Shown here one piece after another: positions 44,298-52,276 of a stretch of 64,000 nt of DNA (its first letter is position 1; each line of letters starts with the position of its first letter). This DNA comes from Candidatus Sulfurimonas baltica. Its GTDB lineage: Bacteria; Campylobacterota; Campylobacteria; Campylobacterales; Sulfurimonadaceae. A model generated the notes under the pieces. It had not been told where the DNA came from, made no database searches, and was given only the letters and a program-made list of their open reading frames with translations. Location: positions 806,001 through 870,000 of the forward strand of contig NZ_CP054492.1 in assembly GCF_015265455.1 (NCBI RefSeq), written 5' to 3'. Made by a program: the position numbers and the translations under genes.

Positions 44298-45644
44298 TTA
44301 GAATTTATATGTAATTAACAAGTCTAAATCTAGAAGTTTAACCTGCTCACCAGAGTAAAAATACTCACTAGTTTTATAAATAATACCGCTTAGTATATTT
44401 ATAGATTTTATCGGATAATATGAAAAAAGTAAAGCAGATTCTATTGCATCGCCTTTTGGCTGTGTTGCCGTTTCAAGCGGTTTTGCCGGAGAGAATGTAC
44501 CATCGGTGGTCGATTTTCCGTAATCAGCATGACTTGTGATAATTTTGAAATTTTTTGCAAGTTGAAAATTCACCCCTAGTTTAAATGCATCAACATTTGC
44601 TCTGTATGCATTTCTTGAAAAAAATGAAGAGGTGTATGCCGGGTCACCGCCTAAAGGGTTTAGTATTTTTGCATTTCCTGAGTGGTTGTAGGCTACATAA
44701 GTAGAAATATTTTTATAATTGAAGCTGGCTTTTATACCATACAGATTTGCATTATTTGCATCCAGCCATTGTGAAGCTAAGTTCTTTCCAATACTGCGTA
44801 CATTTAGGTACTGCGCAGAGAAGGAATAAGGTACTTCATTGTATTTGTTTTTATATATTACATCAACATAAAGCATATTGATAATGTCATGTATATAAAA
44901 ATCCCATAGATGCAGAGTTGTGTCAGGGAGTGAATTGTTTATAAGAGCCAAGCCTGAGATTCCATTTGTTTTTGCTGTGGTGTCTGCCAATATTTGTTGC
45001 TCAACTTGTAAAAAATCTCCCCTGATATCAATAGCACTTTGTGTTGAACCTGCAGTTTTTGTAGTCTCACCAATCAGCCCGAACTCTACAGGTGCTCTTG
45101 TTCCAAAAGCCATTTTATCTATTTGTAGAACTATAAATTGGTTGTTAGAAATATTTGAGTTTGAATAATATAGTGCTTCAAACATATTTGGCATATACGT
45201 ATAGATGGAATTGGTTAAAGGAGAGTCTATTTTTTGTCGCCCTGCAATAATATGATGCTGTTTGTCTTTATAAAATAGGTTTACTTCTCCAAGAACAGCT
45301 TTGGCTGAATAATCTTTTGTGAAAAATCGTCCAGCTGCACCTATTGTGTCTGGATCATCAAAGTTGTTTAGTCCGGTATCCTGCGCATAGTAGAGTGCAA
45401 CAGAAGCTCCAATATTTGATAATGTAGGTGAGGTATAGCGAATATGCCCACCAATTGCACTTCCATCAATACTGTAATCTTTAGAGCGGCCACTTTTAAT
45501 ATAAGAAGGAGAAAAAACATAGTAAAAGCGAATAAGACCAGATACATCACCCCATTTAGCTTTTTCTTCTGAATTATTTTGTGCATAGAGGCTGGTAGAT
45601 AGCATAAAAGGCATGATTGTTAAGATAAAACGCTGATTAATCAT
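44298..45644 (-). CDS. Outer-membrane porin (Campylobacterota OprD/MOMP-like)
   Basis: About 448 residues from the ATG at 45644 (MINQRFILTIMPFML), which has GGAG 6 bases upstream and begins a signal peptide ending SLYAQ. An upstream in-frame start at 45827 would add 61 residues before the signal peptide and is rejected. The body has the alternating strands of a trimeric porin: GDVSGLIRFYYVFSPSYI at the start, repeated YYAQDTG-like segments and the aromatic C-terminus LLDLDLLITYKF. It resembles the Opr-family porins of Sulfurimonas. It lies 10 bases before the solute-binding gene. Confidence 0.8.
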   Translation of the reverse strand: MINQRFILTIMPFMLSTSLYAQNNSEEKAKWGDVSGLIRFYYVFSPSYIKSGRSKDYSIDGSAIGGHIRYTSPTLSNIGASVALYYAQDTGLNNFDDPDTIGAAGRFFTKDYSAKAVLGEVNLFYKDKQHHIIAGRQKIDSPLTNSIYTYMPNMFEALYYSNSNISNNQFIVLQIDKMAFGTRAPVEFGLIGETTKTAGSTQSAIDIRGDFLQVEQQILADTTAKTNGISGLALINNSLPDTTLHLWDFYIHDIINMLYVDVIYKNKYNEVPYSFSAQYLNVRSIGKNLASQWLDANNANLYGIKASFNYKNISTYVAYNHSGNAKILNPLGGDPAYTSSFFSRNAYRANVDAFKLGVNFQLAKNFKIITSHADYGKSTTDGTFSPAKPLETATQPKGDAIESALLFSYYPIKSINILSGIIYKTSEYFYSGEQVKLLDLDLLITYKF

Positions 45645-45902
45645 AATGCACTCCAGACCGTAATTTAAAAATAGTATCAGATAAATATAAAAAAACATAT
45701 TAATTATAGTAAGTTTTATTTTGTAATAATTAATTTTGGCAAAGTTAAGATCCAATTCACGGAGTCTATTTGATAATGGGTCAATTAGACCCTGAATAAA
45801 GCCAAGAGTGACGGAGGTGTTCGTCATATAGAAGAGATGCCGTCATTCCAAACTTGATTTGTAATCTTATTTATTATTTAATCAGAGAATTCAATTAAAT
45901 AT
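45645..45902. other. Intergenic region with short palindromic repeats
   Basis: 258 bases between the porin start and the end of the split permease genes. It holds a GGGTC-AATTA-GACCC hairpin (45778-45792) and paired TGACGG (about 45809) and CCGTCATTCC (45840-45849) segments, reminiscent of dispersed REP-like repeats. The 61-residue open frame through it is not a convincing protein. It should also hold the porin promoter. Confidence 0.45.
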
Positions 45903-46397
45903 TTACCGCCTTTTTTCCAAATACTCCATAACTGCACCTTGTGCCACTGATGATAAAATTATGTACAAGGTCATTATTATTGTAAATAAAACTCCAAACA
46001 GGTCAATCATAAAAGGGAGAAGAGGAAGTTTTACTGCACGGGCATAGAGAAAAGTAACCAGCAGTCTATCTTTTACTCCTTCGTTTCTCATATCGCTCAA
46101 AACTCCGTACCAAGCATAGATTGGACCATGGCTTAAAACTCCTCCAAGAACTGAGTATATTACACCTTTTATCCCGCTCTCTTTTCCAAAATGTTTAATA
46201 ATCTCTTTTGGTTTTAAAAAGTAGTTAAGCATAGCTGTTATAAAAATAATAAATAAAAAAATCGGTAAAAGATTATATAAAATAGTTCCGCTCTTTTGTA
46301 TTGAAGCGAGAGTGTTTGATGTGTCAAATATAAAAAGTGTTAGATACATAAGTGATACAGCTGCTAAAAACTTAAGACCTTTGAATTTTATTTTCAT
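45903..46397 (-). CDS. Permease, C-terminal-type half (YraQ/DUF318-like)
   Basis: 164 residues with about four membrane helices (9-26, 40-60, 80-100, 130-155). The SGIKGVIYSVLGGVLSHGPIYAWYGVLSDMRNEGV segment matches the predicted permease family (COG0701, YraQ/ArsP type), in which each half of the protein carries a similar motif. The start overlaps the stop of the preceding permease half (ATGA), so the two proteins are co-translated and probably form one complex. Substrate unknown; relatives export arsenicals or are uncharacterised. Confidence 0.7.
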   Translation of the reverse strand: MKIKFKGLKFLAAVSLMYLTLFIFDTSNTLASIQKSGTILYNLLPIFLFIIFITAMLNYFLKPKEIIKHFGKESGIKGVIYSVLGGVLSHGPIYAWYGVLSDMRNEGVKDRLLVTFLYARAVKLPLLPFMIDLFGVLFTIIMTLYIILSSVAQGAVMEYLEKRR

Positions 46398-46807
46398 GAT
46401 AAAAGTTCCAAACTGATAACAGTAAAATATGAAACTAGTAGGGTGCTTATCAGCGCTAAAACATTACGATAAAAAGTAAATCTAAGTCCAAATACAGAAG
46501 CTTCAGCCGGTATTTGAACAAGACCGATGGTTACCCAAGCAAGAGTAAAGGCGCTCATGGCATAAAAAGAGACACCTTGTTCTATTAGTTCACCAGCTAT
46601 GACGTAAGAGAGTATACCTTGTCCTACTGAAACTGCACCGACAAGAGTTCCTGTTAAAACATCGAGAATATCACCATGACCAAATAATTTTGAGAGTGTC
46701 TGCGGAGTTACATGTACCTGCATCAAGCCGACAAGTGCAACCGTTGCAACTATCATCGGTGTCATGGAAAAAAATCCAAGTGATGCTTTTATAAATGCTT
46801 TTTTCAT
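46394..46807 (-). CDS. Permease, N-terminal-type half (YraQ/DUF318-like)
   Basis: 137 residues with about four helices (12-32, 48-70, 75-98, 110-133). LFGHGDILDVLTGTLVGAVSVGQGILSYVIAGELIEQGVS repeats the family motif seen in the second half and in COG0701 permeases. The split into two short genes rather than one of about 300 residues is unusual but clean: both have good starts and their ends overlap by 4 bases, so this is not a frameshift remnant. A 228-base divergent region separates it from the cheBR gene and holds a copy of the mntP upstream repeat. Confidence 0.7.
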   Translation of the reverse strand: MKKAFIKASLGFFSMTPMIVATVALVGLMQVHVTPQTLSKLFGHGDILDVLTGTLVGAVSVGQGILSYVIAGELIEQGVSFYAMSAFTLAWVTIGLVQIPAEASVFGLRFTFYRNVLALISTLLVSYFTVISLELLS

Positions 46808-46831
46808 TATTACTGCTTTTATTTTTTTGTC

Positions 46832-46925
46832 TATTTATAGCATAAGAAAGTCTATCTTTATATCTTTTATGGAAAAATGCCATTGAAATTAAATAATTGG
46901 GTTATATATATTTTAAGTTTTGCTT
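46832..46925 (+). repeat. Copy A of mntP upstream region with decayed mntP start
   Basis: 46841-46900 matches 51448-51507 at 57 of 60 bases. The match continues at lower identity (18 of 25) into what is the mntP coding start in the other copy: the position of the mntP ATG reads ATA here (46908-46910) and is followed by TTT TAA, so the copy is a dead 5' end of mntP. It sits upstream of the split permease genes and marks the left edge of the cheBR/kinase block. Confidence 0.85.
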
Positions 46926-47035
46926 ATCAATACGAATTGGTATGAAAAATTAAGAGTTTAATAAATACCAAATCAGTTGTTTAACAGTTTAAAATAGATA
47001 ATATTAAAAATAATTATTCCAATCAAGAGGTTATT

Positions 47036-48055
47036 ATGGTAAAAAAAAAGATGGGTTCTGCTGAAAATGAAACGGGAAAACATATAAGCTTCCCTATAGT
47101 CGGTATAGGCGCTTCAGCTGGCGGTATTTCATCTTTTGGAGCTTTTTTTTCTGCTATGCCAGAGGGGGTAAATATAAACATGGCTTTTGTCATCGTTCAG
47201 CATCTAGCCCCCGACCATAAAAGCATCCTTACAGAAATCATACAAAGATATACAACAATGAAAGTGTATGAGGTTAAAGACGGGATGAAAGTAGAACCAA
47301 ACTGCACCTATATCATCCCTCCTAACTTCGACATGGCCTTTATCAACGGAAAATTGCAACTCCTTGAGCCTCCATCACCTAGAGGTCATCGTCTTCCAAT
47401 AGATTTCTTTTTTCGTTCTTTGGCTCATGACCAGCATGAGAAGGCTATCGGAATCATACTATCTGGAACCGGAAGTGATGGTACTCAGGGTATTAAAGCC
47501 ATTAAAGAAGAGGGTGGGATGGTAATAGTCCAAAAGCCAGATACTGCCGAGTATGACGGCATGCCCAAAAGTGCAATTGCTACCGGTTTGGTTGATTTTG
47601 TGTTGCCACTGGTTGAAATGCCATCGAAGCTCATCGCCTATGCTAACCATGCCTTTTTTATAATAAATAAAACCGAATTAACAATAAGCCAAAAACATGA
47701 AAATGAACTCAATAAAATATTTATTATACTCCGTTCCAATGTCGGCCATGATTTTTCCAACTATAAAGCAAGTACCATAAACCGTCGCATTGAAAGACGC
47801 ATGGCACTGCATCAGATTGAGATGATAGAAGGATATGTTAAGTATCTGCAGCAGACACCAGAAGAGATAGATGCCCTTTTCCATGAACTTCTCATAGGAG
47901 TGACAAATTTTTTCCGCGACCCCGACGCATTTATATCGCTGGAAAAAGTCATCCAAAAACTTTTTGTCAATAAATTAGCAAACGACACTATTAGAGTGTG
48001 GACAGCAGGATGCTCAACCGGGGGAGGAAGCTTACTCAATTGCAATCCTCATTAA
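47036..48055 (+). CDS. CheB-CheR fusion, 5' part (CheB plus start of CheR), frameshifted
   Basis: 339 codons. Residues about 18-205 are a CheB methylesterase domain without a receiver: catalytic Ser27 in GIGASAGG, His56 in VQHLAPDH and Asp148 in GTGSDGT. A CheR N-terminal helical domain follows (about 225-300, NYKASTINRRIERRMALHQI), then the SAM-binding start of CheR (VWTAGCSTG) where the frame is lost after 48020 and ends in unrelated residues and a stop. Removing one G from the G5 run joins it to the next frame as TGEEAYSIAIL. The intact gene (47036-50003) would encode 988 residues. C-ending codons look more frequent than in neighbouring genes. Confidence 0.85.
   Translation: MVKKKMGSAENETGKHISFPIVGIGASAGGISSFGAFFSAMPEGVNINMAFVIVQHLAPDHKSILTEIIQRYTTMKVYEVKDGMKVEPNCTYIIPPNFDMAFINGKLQLLEPPSPRGHRLPIDFFFRSLAHDQHEKAIGIILSGTGSDGTQGIKAIKEEGGMVIVQKPDTAEYDGMPKSAIATGLVDFVLPLVEMPSKLIAYANHAFFIINKTELTISQKHENELNKIFIILRSNVGHDFSNYKASTINRRIERRMALHQIEMIEGYVKYLQQTPEEIDALFHELLIGVTNFFRDPDAFISLEKVIQKLFVNKLANDTIRVWTAGCSTGGGSLLNCNPH
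48020..48024 (+). other. G5 tract at the cheB-cheR frameshift
   Basis: ACC-GGGGG-AGGAAGC: with four G the reading is T-G-E-E-A-Y-S-I-A-I, exactly the CheR SAM motif (GCSTGEE); with five the frame stops at 48055. The downstream frame is open from this point to 50003. Either a mutation, a sequencing error, or a short homopolymer that slips. Confidence 0.85.
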
Positions 48056-48062
48056 AGAGTAC

Positions 48063-50003
48063 ATGCACAAGACTCAAAAAAACAATACAGTCCAAATCTT
48101 TGCTACCGATATTGACCCAAAGGCGATAGCCAAAGCGCGCGCTGGAATCTACCCTGCAGATATTGTAGCTGATATATCGAGTGAGAGGTTATCTTATTTT
48201 TTTCAACCTGAGTCAGGCGGGAACACTTACCGAGTAAACAAAAACATCAGAGATATGCTAATTTTTTCTGAACAAAATCTTATCAAAGATCCTCCCTTTT
48301 CAAAAATTGACCTTGTCAGTTGCAGAAATCTACTTATCTATATGAATTCAGAGTTGCAAAAGAAGATTTTCCCTTTGTTTCATTATGCACTCAATCCGGG
48401 TGGAATTTTGTTTTTGGGAAGTTCTGAGACTATTGGCGATTACGGAAACCTTTTTTCTGTAATCGACAACAAAGCAAATATTTATGAGCGCAAAGAGTAT
48501 TTTAACAATGAACATAAAATCAACATAAGCAAGATATTTCCCGTCGGCACTTCCATCCGTACAGCTACACCGCAGATGGTTGAAAAAGAGGTTCCACCAT
48601 TAAAGCTACCATTTAAAGAATTAACAGAACAAACCCTTTTAAAATACATCGCACATGCAGCTACCCTTGTCAATGACAAAGGAGACCTTCTATACCTGCA
48701 TGGGCAAACAGGAGCATATTTTGAACTTCCATCAGGTGAACCAGGCATTAGCAACATTATAAAAATGGCACGAAAAGGGTTGCAACGCGCTATAAGCATT
48801 GCTCTTCATAAGGCGACACAGACTAAAAAAACTGTACACAGCTCAATGCTTAGTGTAAAAATAAATAAAACTTTTATAAATGTAAATCTAGTGGTTATTC
48901 CAGTGCAAACAAGCCTTTCAAAAGGTGATAACTCTTCACTGTATCTCGTGATTTTTAAAGAAATTCCCATCTCAGAAGAGCAGCAAAAAGAGCTCTCATG
49001 GAATGAAAAAAATATTTCAGAGTCAGACGCCGGAATACAAATAGAAACACTCACAAAAGAGCTTCAAGACCAAGGAGAGTTTTTAAAAACTGCCAATGAA
49101 AAACTTGAAAACTCAAATGAAGAGTTGAAATCATTCAGTGAAGAACTTCAGTCTGTGAATGAAGAGTTGCAATCTGCCAACGAAGAGCTTGAAACTTCAA
49201 AAGAGGAGTTGCAATCGGTAAACGAGGAGCTCTCAACGGTCAATACTGAACTGCAAATAAAAGTCGTGGATTTATCCCGCTCAAACAATGATATGAACAA
49301 CCTTTTAGCAGGCACAGACATAGGAACGGTGTTTGTTGACCAAAAACTTTGCATACTCCGTTTTACTCCGGCACTCACAAAAGTAATCTACCTTCTTCCA
49401 AATGATTTAGGACGACCACTCAGCCATATAGCTTCAAACCTTGTTGGTTATGACAACTTAAAGAGTGATATCCAAAGGACTCTTGACACTTTGATTCCAA
49501 AAGAGATTGAGGTGCAGACCATAGATGGCAGGTGGTATATGATGCGTATCCAGCCATACCGCACACTAGAGAACATTATCGAGGGAGCGGTAATCACCTT
49601 TGTGGACATTACTGAAATCATAAAGATGAGAGAAACGCTCAGTGATGCCAATCAAAGACTACTGCATATGGCTGTCATCATCAGAGATGCAAATGATGCT
49701 ATCACCATGCAAGACTTAGATGGTGAAATTTTGGCATGGAATCCAATGGCAAAAAAAATGTACGGATGGAGCGAAGCCGAAGCATTGAAGATGAATGTAA
49801 AAGAGATAATTCCACAGGAACTGAAAAATGATAACTTAAAGCTTATACAAAAGCTTGCTAAACATGAAGTTATGGAACCTTATCAAACAAAAAGAAAAAC
49901 AAAATCCGGTTCAATTATTGATATTTTTTTAACAGCTACAGCTTTAGTAAATGAAGCTGGGGAAATGTACGCATTTGCTACAACAGAACGTGAGATAAAA
50001 TAA
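48063..50003 (+). CDS. CheB-CheR fusion, 3' part (CheR, coiled coil, PAS domains)
   Basis: 646 codons in the frame shifted by one from the upstream part. Residues about 1-150 finish the CheR methyltransferase: IFATDIDPKAIAKARAGIYP, then VSCRNLLIYM and NPGGILFLGSSE. A long heptad coiled coil follows (about 335-400, repeats of NEELQSxNEELExS), then a PAS-like region (LLAGTDIGTVFVDQKL) and a second PAS (about 540-646, DANDAITMQDLDGEILAWN). This is the standard CheB-CheR-coiled-coil-PAS receptor-like fusion. The ATG at 48063 has no clear ribosome site, so this half alone may not be expressed. A kinase gene follows after 26 bases. Confidence 0.85.
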   Translation: MHKTQKNNTVQIFATDIDPKAIAKARAGIYPADIVADISSERLSYFFQPESGGNTYRVNKNIRDMLIFSEQNLIKDPPFSKIDLVSCRNLLIYMNSELQKKIFPLFHYALNPGGILFLGSSETIGDYGNLFSVIDNKANIYERKEYFNNEHKINISKIFPVGTSIRTATPQMVEKEVPPLKLPFKELTEQTLLKYIAHAATLVNDKGDLLYLHGQTGAYFELPSGEPGISNIIKMARKGLQRAISIALHKATQTKKTVHSSMLSVKINKTFINVNLVVIPVQTSLSKGDNSSLYLVIFKEIPISEEQQKELSWNEKNISESDAGIQIETLTKELQDQGEFLKTANEKLENSNEELKSFSEELQSVNEELQSANEELETSKEELQSVNEELSTVNTELQIKVVDLSRSNNDMNNLLAGTDIGTVFVDQKLCILRFTPALTKVIYLLPNDLGRPLSHIASNLVGYDNLKSDIQRTLDTLIPKEIEVQTIDGRWYMMRIQPYRTLENIIEGAVITFVDITEIIKMRETLSDANQRLLHMAVIIRDANDAITMQDLDGEILAWNPMAKKMYGWSEAEALKMNVKEIIPQELKNDNLKLIQKLAKHEVMEPYQTKRKTKSGSIIDIFLTATALVNEAGEMYAFATTEREIK

Positions 50004-50029
50004 AAACACCTTAACAAGGCTAAAAAACG

Positions 50030-51322
50030 ATGAGAGAAACAATAAACCAACAAGAATCCAGAGAGACTTTAAGAGTGAAAGCTGTTGAATTTTTTAATAA
50101 TAAAGTGTCAGAACTTCACAAGCAGATTGATGCAATGTCAATGCAAGAGATAAAGCTTATGTTTGAGGAGCTTGAAATACACAAGATTGAGCTTGAGATG
50201 CAAAATGAAGCGTTAAAAGAGACACAAGATAAGCTCAACATTTCAAAACAAAAGTATTTTGACCTTTACAATCTGGCTCCGGTTGGTTATTTCACTCTGA
50301 ACCACAAAGGGGTAGTTTTAAAATCAAATCTTACTGCAGCCAACATGCTTGGAGTTACAAGAAGTTCCATAATTGAAAAAAATCTAACAAATTTTATACC
50401 TAAAGAAAGTCAAGATATATACTATCTGTATCACAAAAAAATATTGGAGACAGCCAAAGCAGAGTCATGCGACATACAGGTACTAAAAAATAACTCTACA
50501 AGCTTCTGGGCACATATGGTAGGCTCCATGGTTGAAAATGAGGATAATGAACCCTTAATTAATATTACTATCAGCGACATATCGGAGCTCAAGAAAACAC
50601 AAGAAAAGCTCCTTCAACAAGAACAGCTTATGCTCTCCCAGTCACGTCAAGCAGCAATGGGGGAGATGCTCTCCATGATTGCCCACCAGTGGAGACAACC
50701 ACTTATGGTAATATCCTTGGCAGCGAGTAACATTAAGATAGGTATTGCCATGGGCAAGACTGTTACAAATGAACAGCTTGACGAAATGAGCGACTATATT
50801 TCAGATCAGACAAAATACCTTTCCAAGACTATCGACGATTTCAGAAATTTCTTTCATCCCAACAAACAACGCACGACAATTACCCTCAACAAGATTGTTG
50901 ATGACACTATAAATATCATTGGAAAAAGTTTGGAGAACGACAACATAGAAGTAGTCATCAACGGTACATGTAGGCGAGAGATTGAGACCTTCCCCAATGA
51001 ACTGCTTCAGGTACTCCTTAGCCTCATCAACAATGCCAAAGACGCCATCAATGAGTTGCATAAAAACGGAGCAAAGATTTATATCACTATCACGGAGAGA
51101 GACACAGAAGTTGCTCTTTGCGTTTGTGATGAGGGTGGCGGAATTCCGCAAGATATACTCTCTCGTCTTGGAGAGCCCTACACAACCTCTAAAGTCGTAA
51201 GTGGAACAGGTCTGGGTATCTATATGTCAAAGATGATTGTAGAGAAGCATATTAAAGGAACATTGAGCTGGGTAAATAGGGATAAGGGTGCCTGTTTTAC
51301 TGTAGCCATTCCGCTGAAATAA
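50030..51322 (+). CDS. PAS-domain sensor histidine kinase downstream of cheBR
   Basis: 430 residues, soluble. An N-terminal coiled coil (about 20-75, FEELEIHKIELEMQNEALKE) leads into a PAS domain (about 78-185), then the kinase core with H-box RQAAMGEMLSMIAHQWRQPL, N-box LINNAKDAINEL, G1 CDEGGGIP and G2 GTGLGIYMSKMIVEKH. It lies 26 bases after the cheBR stop, so it is probably co-transcribed, and shares with it a codon usage richer in C-ending codons. No response regulator nearby. It may take its signal from the CheBR-PAS protein (inference). Confidence 0.9.
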   Translation: MRETINQQESRETLRVKAVEFFNNKVSELHKQIDAMSMQEIKLMFEELEIHKIELEMQNEALKETQDKLNISKQKYFDLYNLAPVGYFTLNHKGVVLKSNLTAANMLGVTRSSIIEKNLTNFIPKESQDIYYLYHKKILETAKAESCDIQVLKNNSTSFWAHMVGSMVENEDNEPLINITISDISELKKTQEKLLQQEQLMLSQSRQAAMGEMLSMIAHQWRQPLMVISLAASNIKIGIAMGKTVTNEQLDEMSDYISDQTKYLSKTIDDFRNFFHPNKQRTTITLNKIVDDTINIIGKSLENDNIEVVINGTCRREIETFPNELLQVLLSLINNAKDAINELHKNGAKIYITITERDTEVALCVCDEGGGIPQDILSRLGEPYTTSKVVSGTGLGIYMSKMIVEKHIKGTLSWVNRDKGACFTVAIPLK

Positions 51323-51438
51323 GAGTTAAAACACTGCAAAAACTAAAAGTAAAATATTAAAATGTACTAACTTTCCAAACAAAACTATACGAAAGACTTT
51401 TTTCAGAGTGTTCAGTTAATTGTGCATATAACATACTA

Positions 51439-51517
51439 CATTTATAACATAAGAAAGTCTATCTTTATATTTTTTATGCAAAAATGCCGTTGAAATTAAA
51501 TAATTGGATTAAATATG
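51439..51517 (+). repeat. Copy B of the mntP upstream region
   Basis: The intact copy, ending in the mntP start codon (ATG 51515-51517). 51448-51507 matches 46841-46900 at 57 of 60 bases in the same orientation; similarity to the left stops after about nine further bases. It contains the presumed mntP promoter. I looked for a yybP-ykoY (Mn) riboswitch here and saw none. Confidence 0.85.
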
Positions 51518-52066
51518 TTTGAAGTGATACTTTTAGCCTTTGCACTTAGTATGGATGCGTTTGCAGTCTCAATCGGAATTGGGGTGAAAACCAAAGAGTT
51601 TAATAAAAATCTAGCCATAAAAGTTGCGGTTTTATTTGGATTTTTTCAAGGAATAATGCCTCTTTTTGGCTATTTGGCGAGTGTTGGACTTGGAACTTTT
51701 ATAGAGTCGTTTGCTCATTGGATTGCATTTTTGCTTCTAAGTCTTATCGGTAGCAAAATGCTCTATGACAGTTTTGGGGAGAACACAGAAGAAGAGATAT
51801 CGGCAGTAACGGACAAAGTGCTTCTTCTGCTGGCAATTGCAACAAGCATAGATGCTATGGCAGCCGGTTTTACACTAGAACTTTTAGATTTAAACCCTTT
51901 TGTTTCTATGATTGTAATAGGTATAGTTACATATATATTTAGTTATATCGGTGTGTATGTCGGAACAAAAGGGGGAGGTGCTTACGAGGATAAAGCTGAG
52001 AAAATCGGCGGAGTTGTCCTTATTGGCATTGGTCTGAAAATTTTACTGGAAAATACAATATTTTAA
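51515..52066 (+). CDS. mntP: Manganese efflux pump MntP
   Basis: 183 residues with six membrane helices. Duplicate motifs of the MntP family: LSMDAFAVSIGIGVK in the first half and TSIDAMAAGFTLELL in the second, with conserved aspartates for Mn(II). GFFQGIMPLFGYLASVGL and the C-terminal GGVVLIGIGLKILLE are also typical. Exports Mn(II) from the cytosol. A ribosome-binding site is not obvious. The upstream region is duplicated on the far side of the cheBR/kinase block. Confidence 0.93.
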   Translation: MFEVILLAFALSMDAFAVSIGIGVKTKEFNKNLAIKVAVLFGFFQGIMPLFGYLASVGLGTFIESFAHWIAFLLLSLIGSKMLYDSFGENTEEEISAVTDKVLLLLAIATSIDAMAAGFTLELLDLNPFVSMIVIGIVTYIFSYIGVYVGTKGGGAYEDKAEKIGGVVLIGIGLKILLENTIF

Positions 52067-52129
52067 TACATAAAGCGAGTGCTCATATGGGGCACAAGCC
52101 CAAGAACCTTTGAGATAAAATCTACATGT

Positions 52130-52158
52130 AGAGCAATTGTAACTTTGCTCTTTCTCCC
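52130..52158 (+). terminator. Possible terminator after mntP
   Basis: AGAGCAA (52130-52136) and TTGCTCT (52145-52151) form a perfect 7-bp stem with an 8-base loop, followed by a pyrimidine-rich TTCTCCCTTT tail. It lies 64 bases after mntP in an otherwise featureless 195-base gap. The weak U-tract lowers confidence. Confidence 0.4.
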
Positions 52159-52276
52159 TTTGCCAAACAGACTAACAATATTCATAAACTCTTTATGTAT
52201 CTCATCAACTCTTTATAAATCAGTTAATAAGTCTAAAACAGATACAATTTTATAAATACAAATGCAGGATTATTTG

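Noticed and set aside
45645-45827. 61-residue N-terminal extension of the porin
   Set aside because: The ATG at 45644 has a GGAG site and begins a proper signal peptide; the extension runs through palindromic repeat DNA.
48000-48060. Programmed ribosomal frameshift in cheBR
   Set aside because: No slippery heptamer, pseudoknot or internal Shine-Dalgarno was evident; a mutation, error or homopolymer slip is simpler.
51323-51514. Manganese (yybP-ykoY) riboswitch upstream of mntP
   Set aside because: Looked for the characteristic paired purine-rich loops and saw none; the region is instead a duplicated promoter segment.
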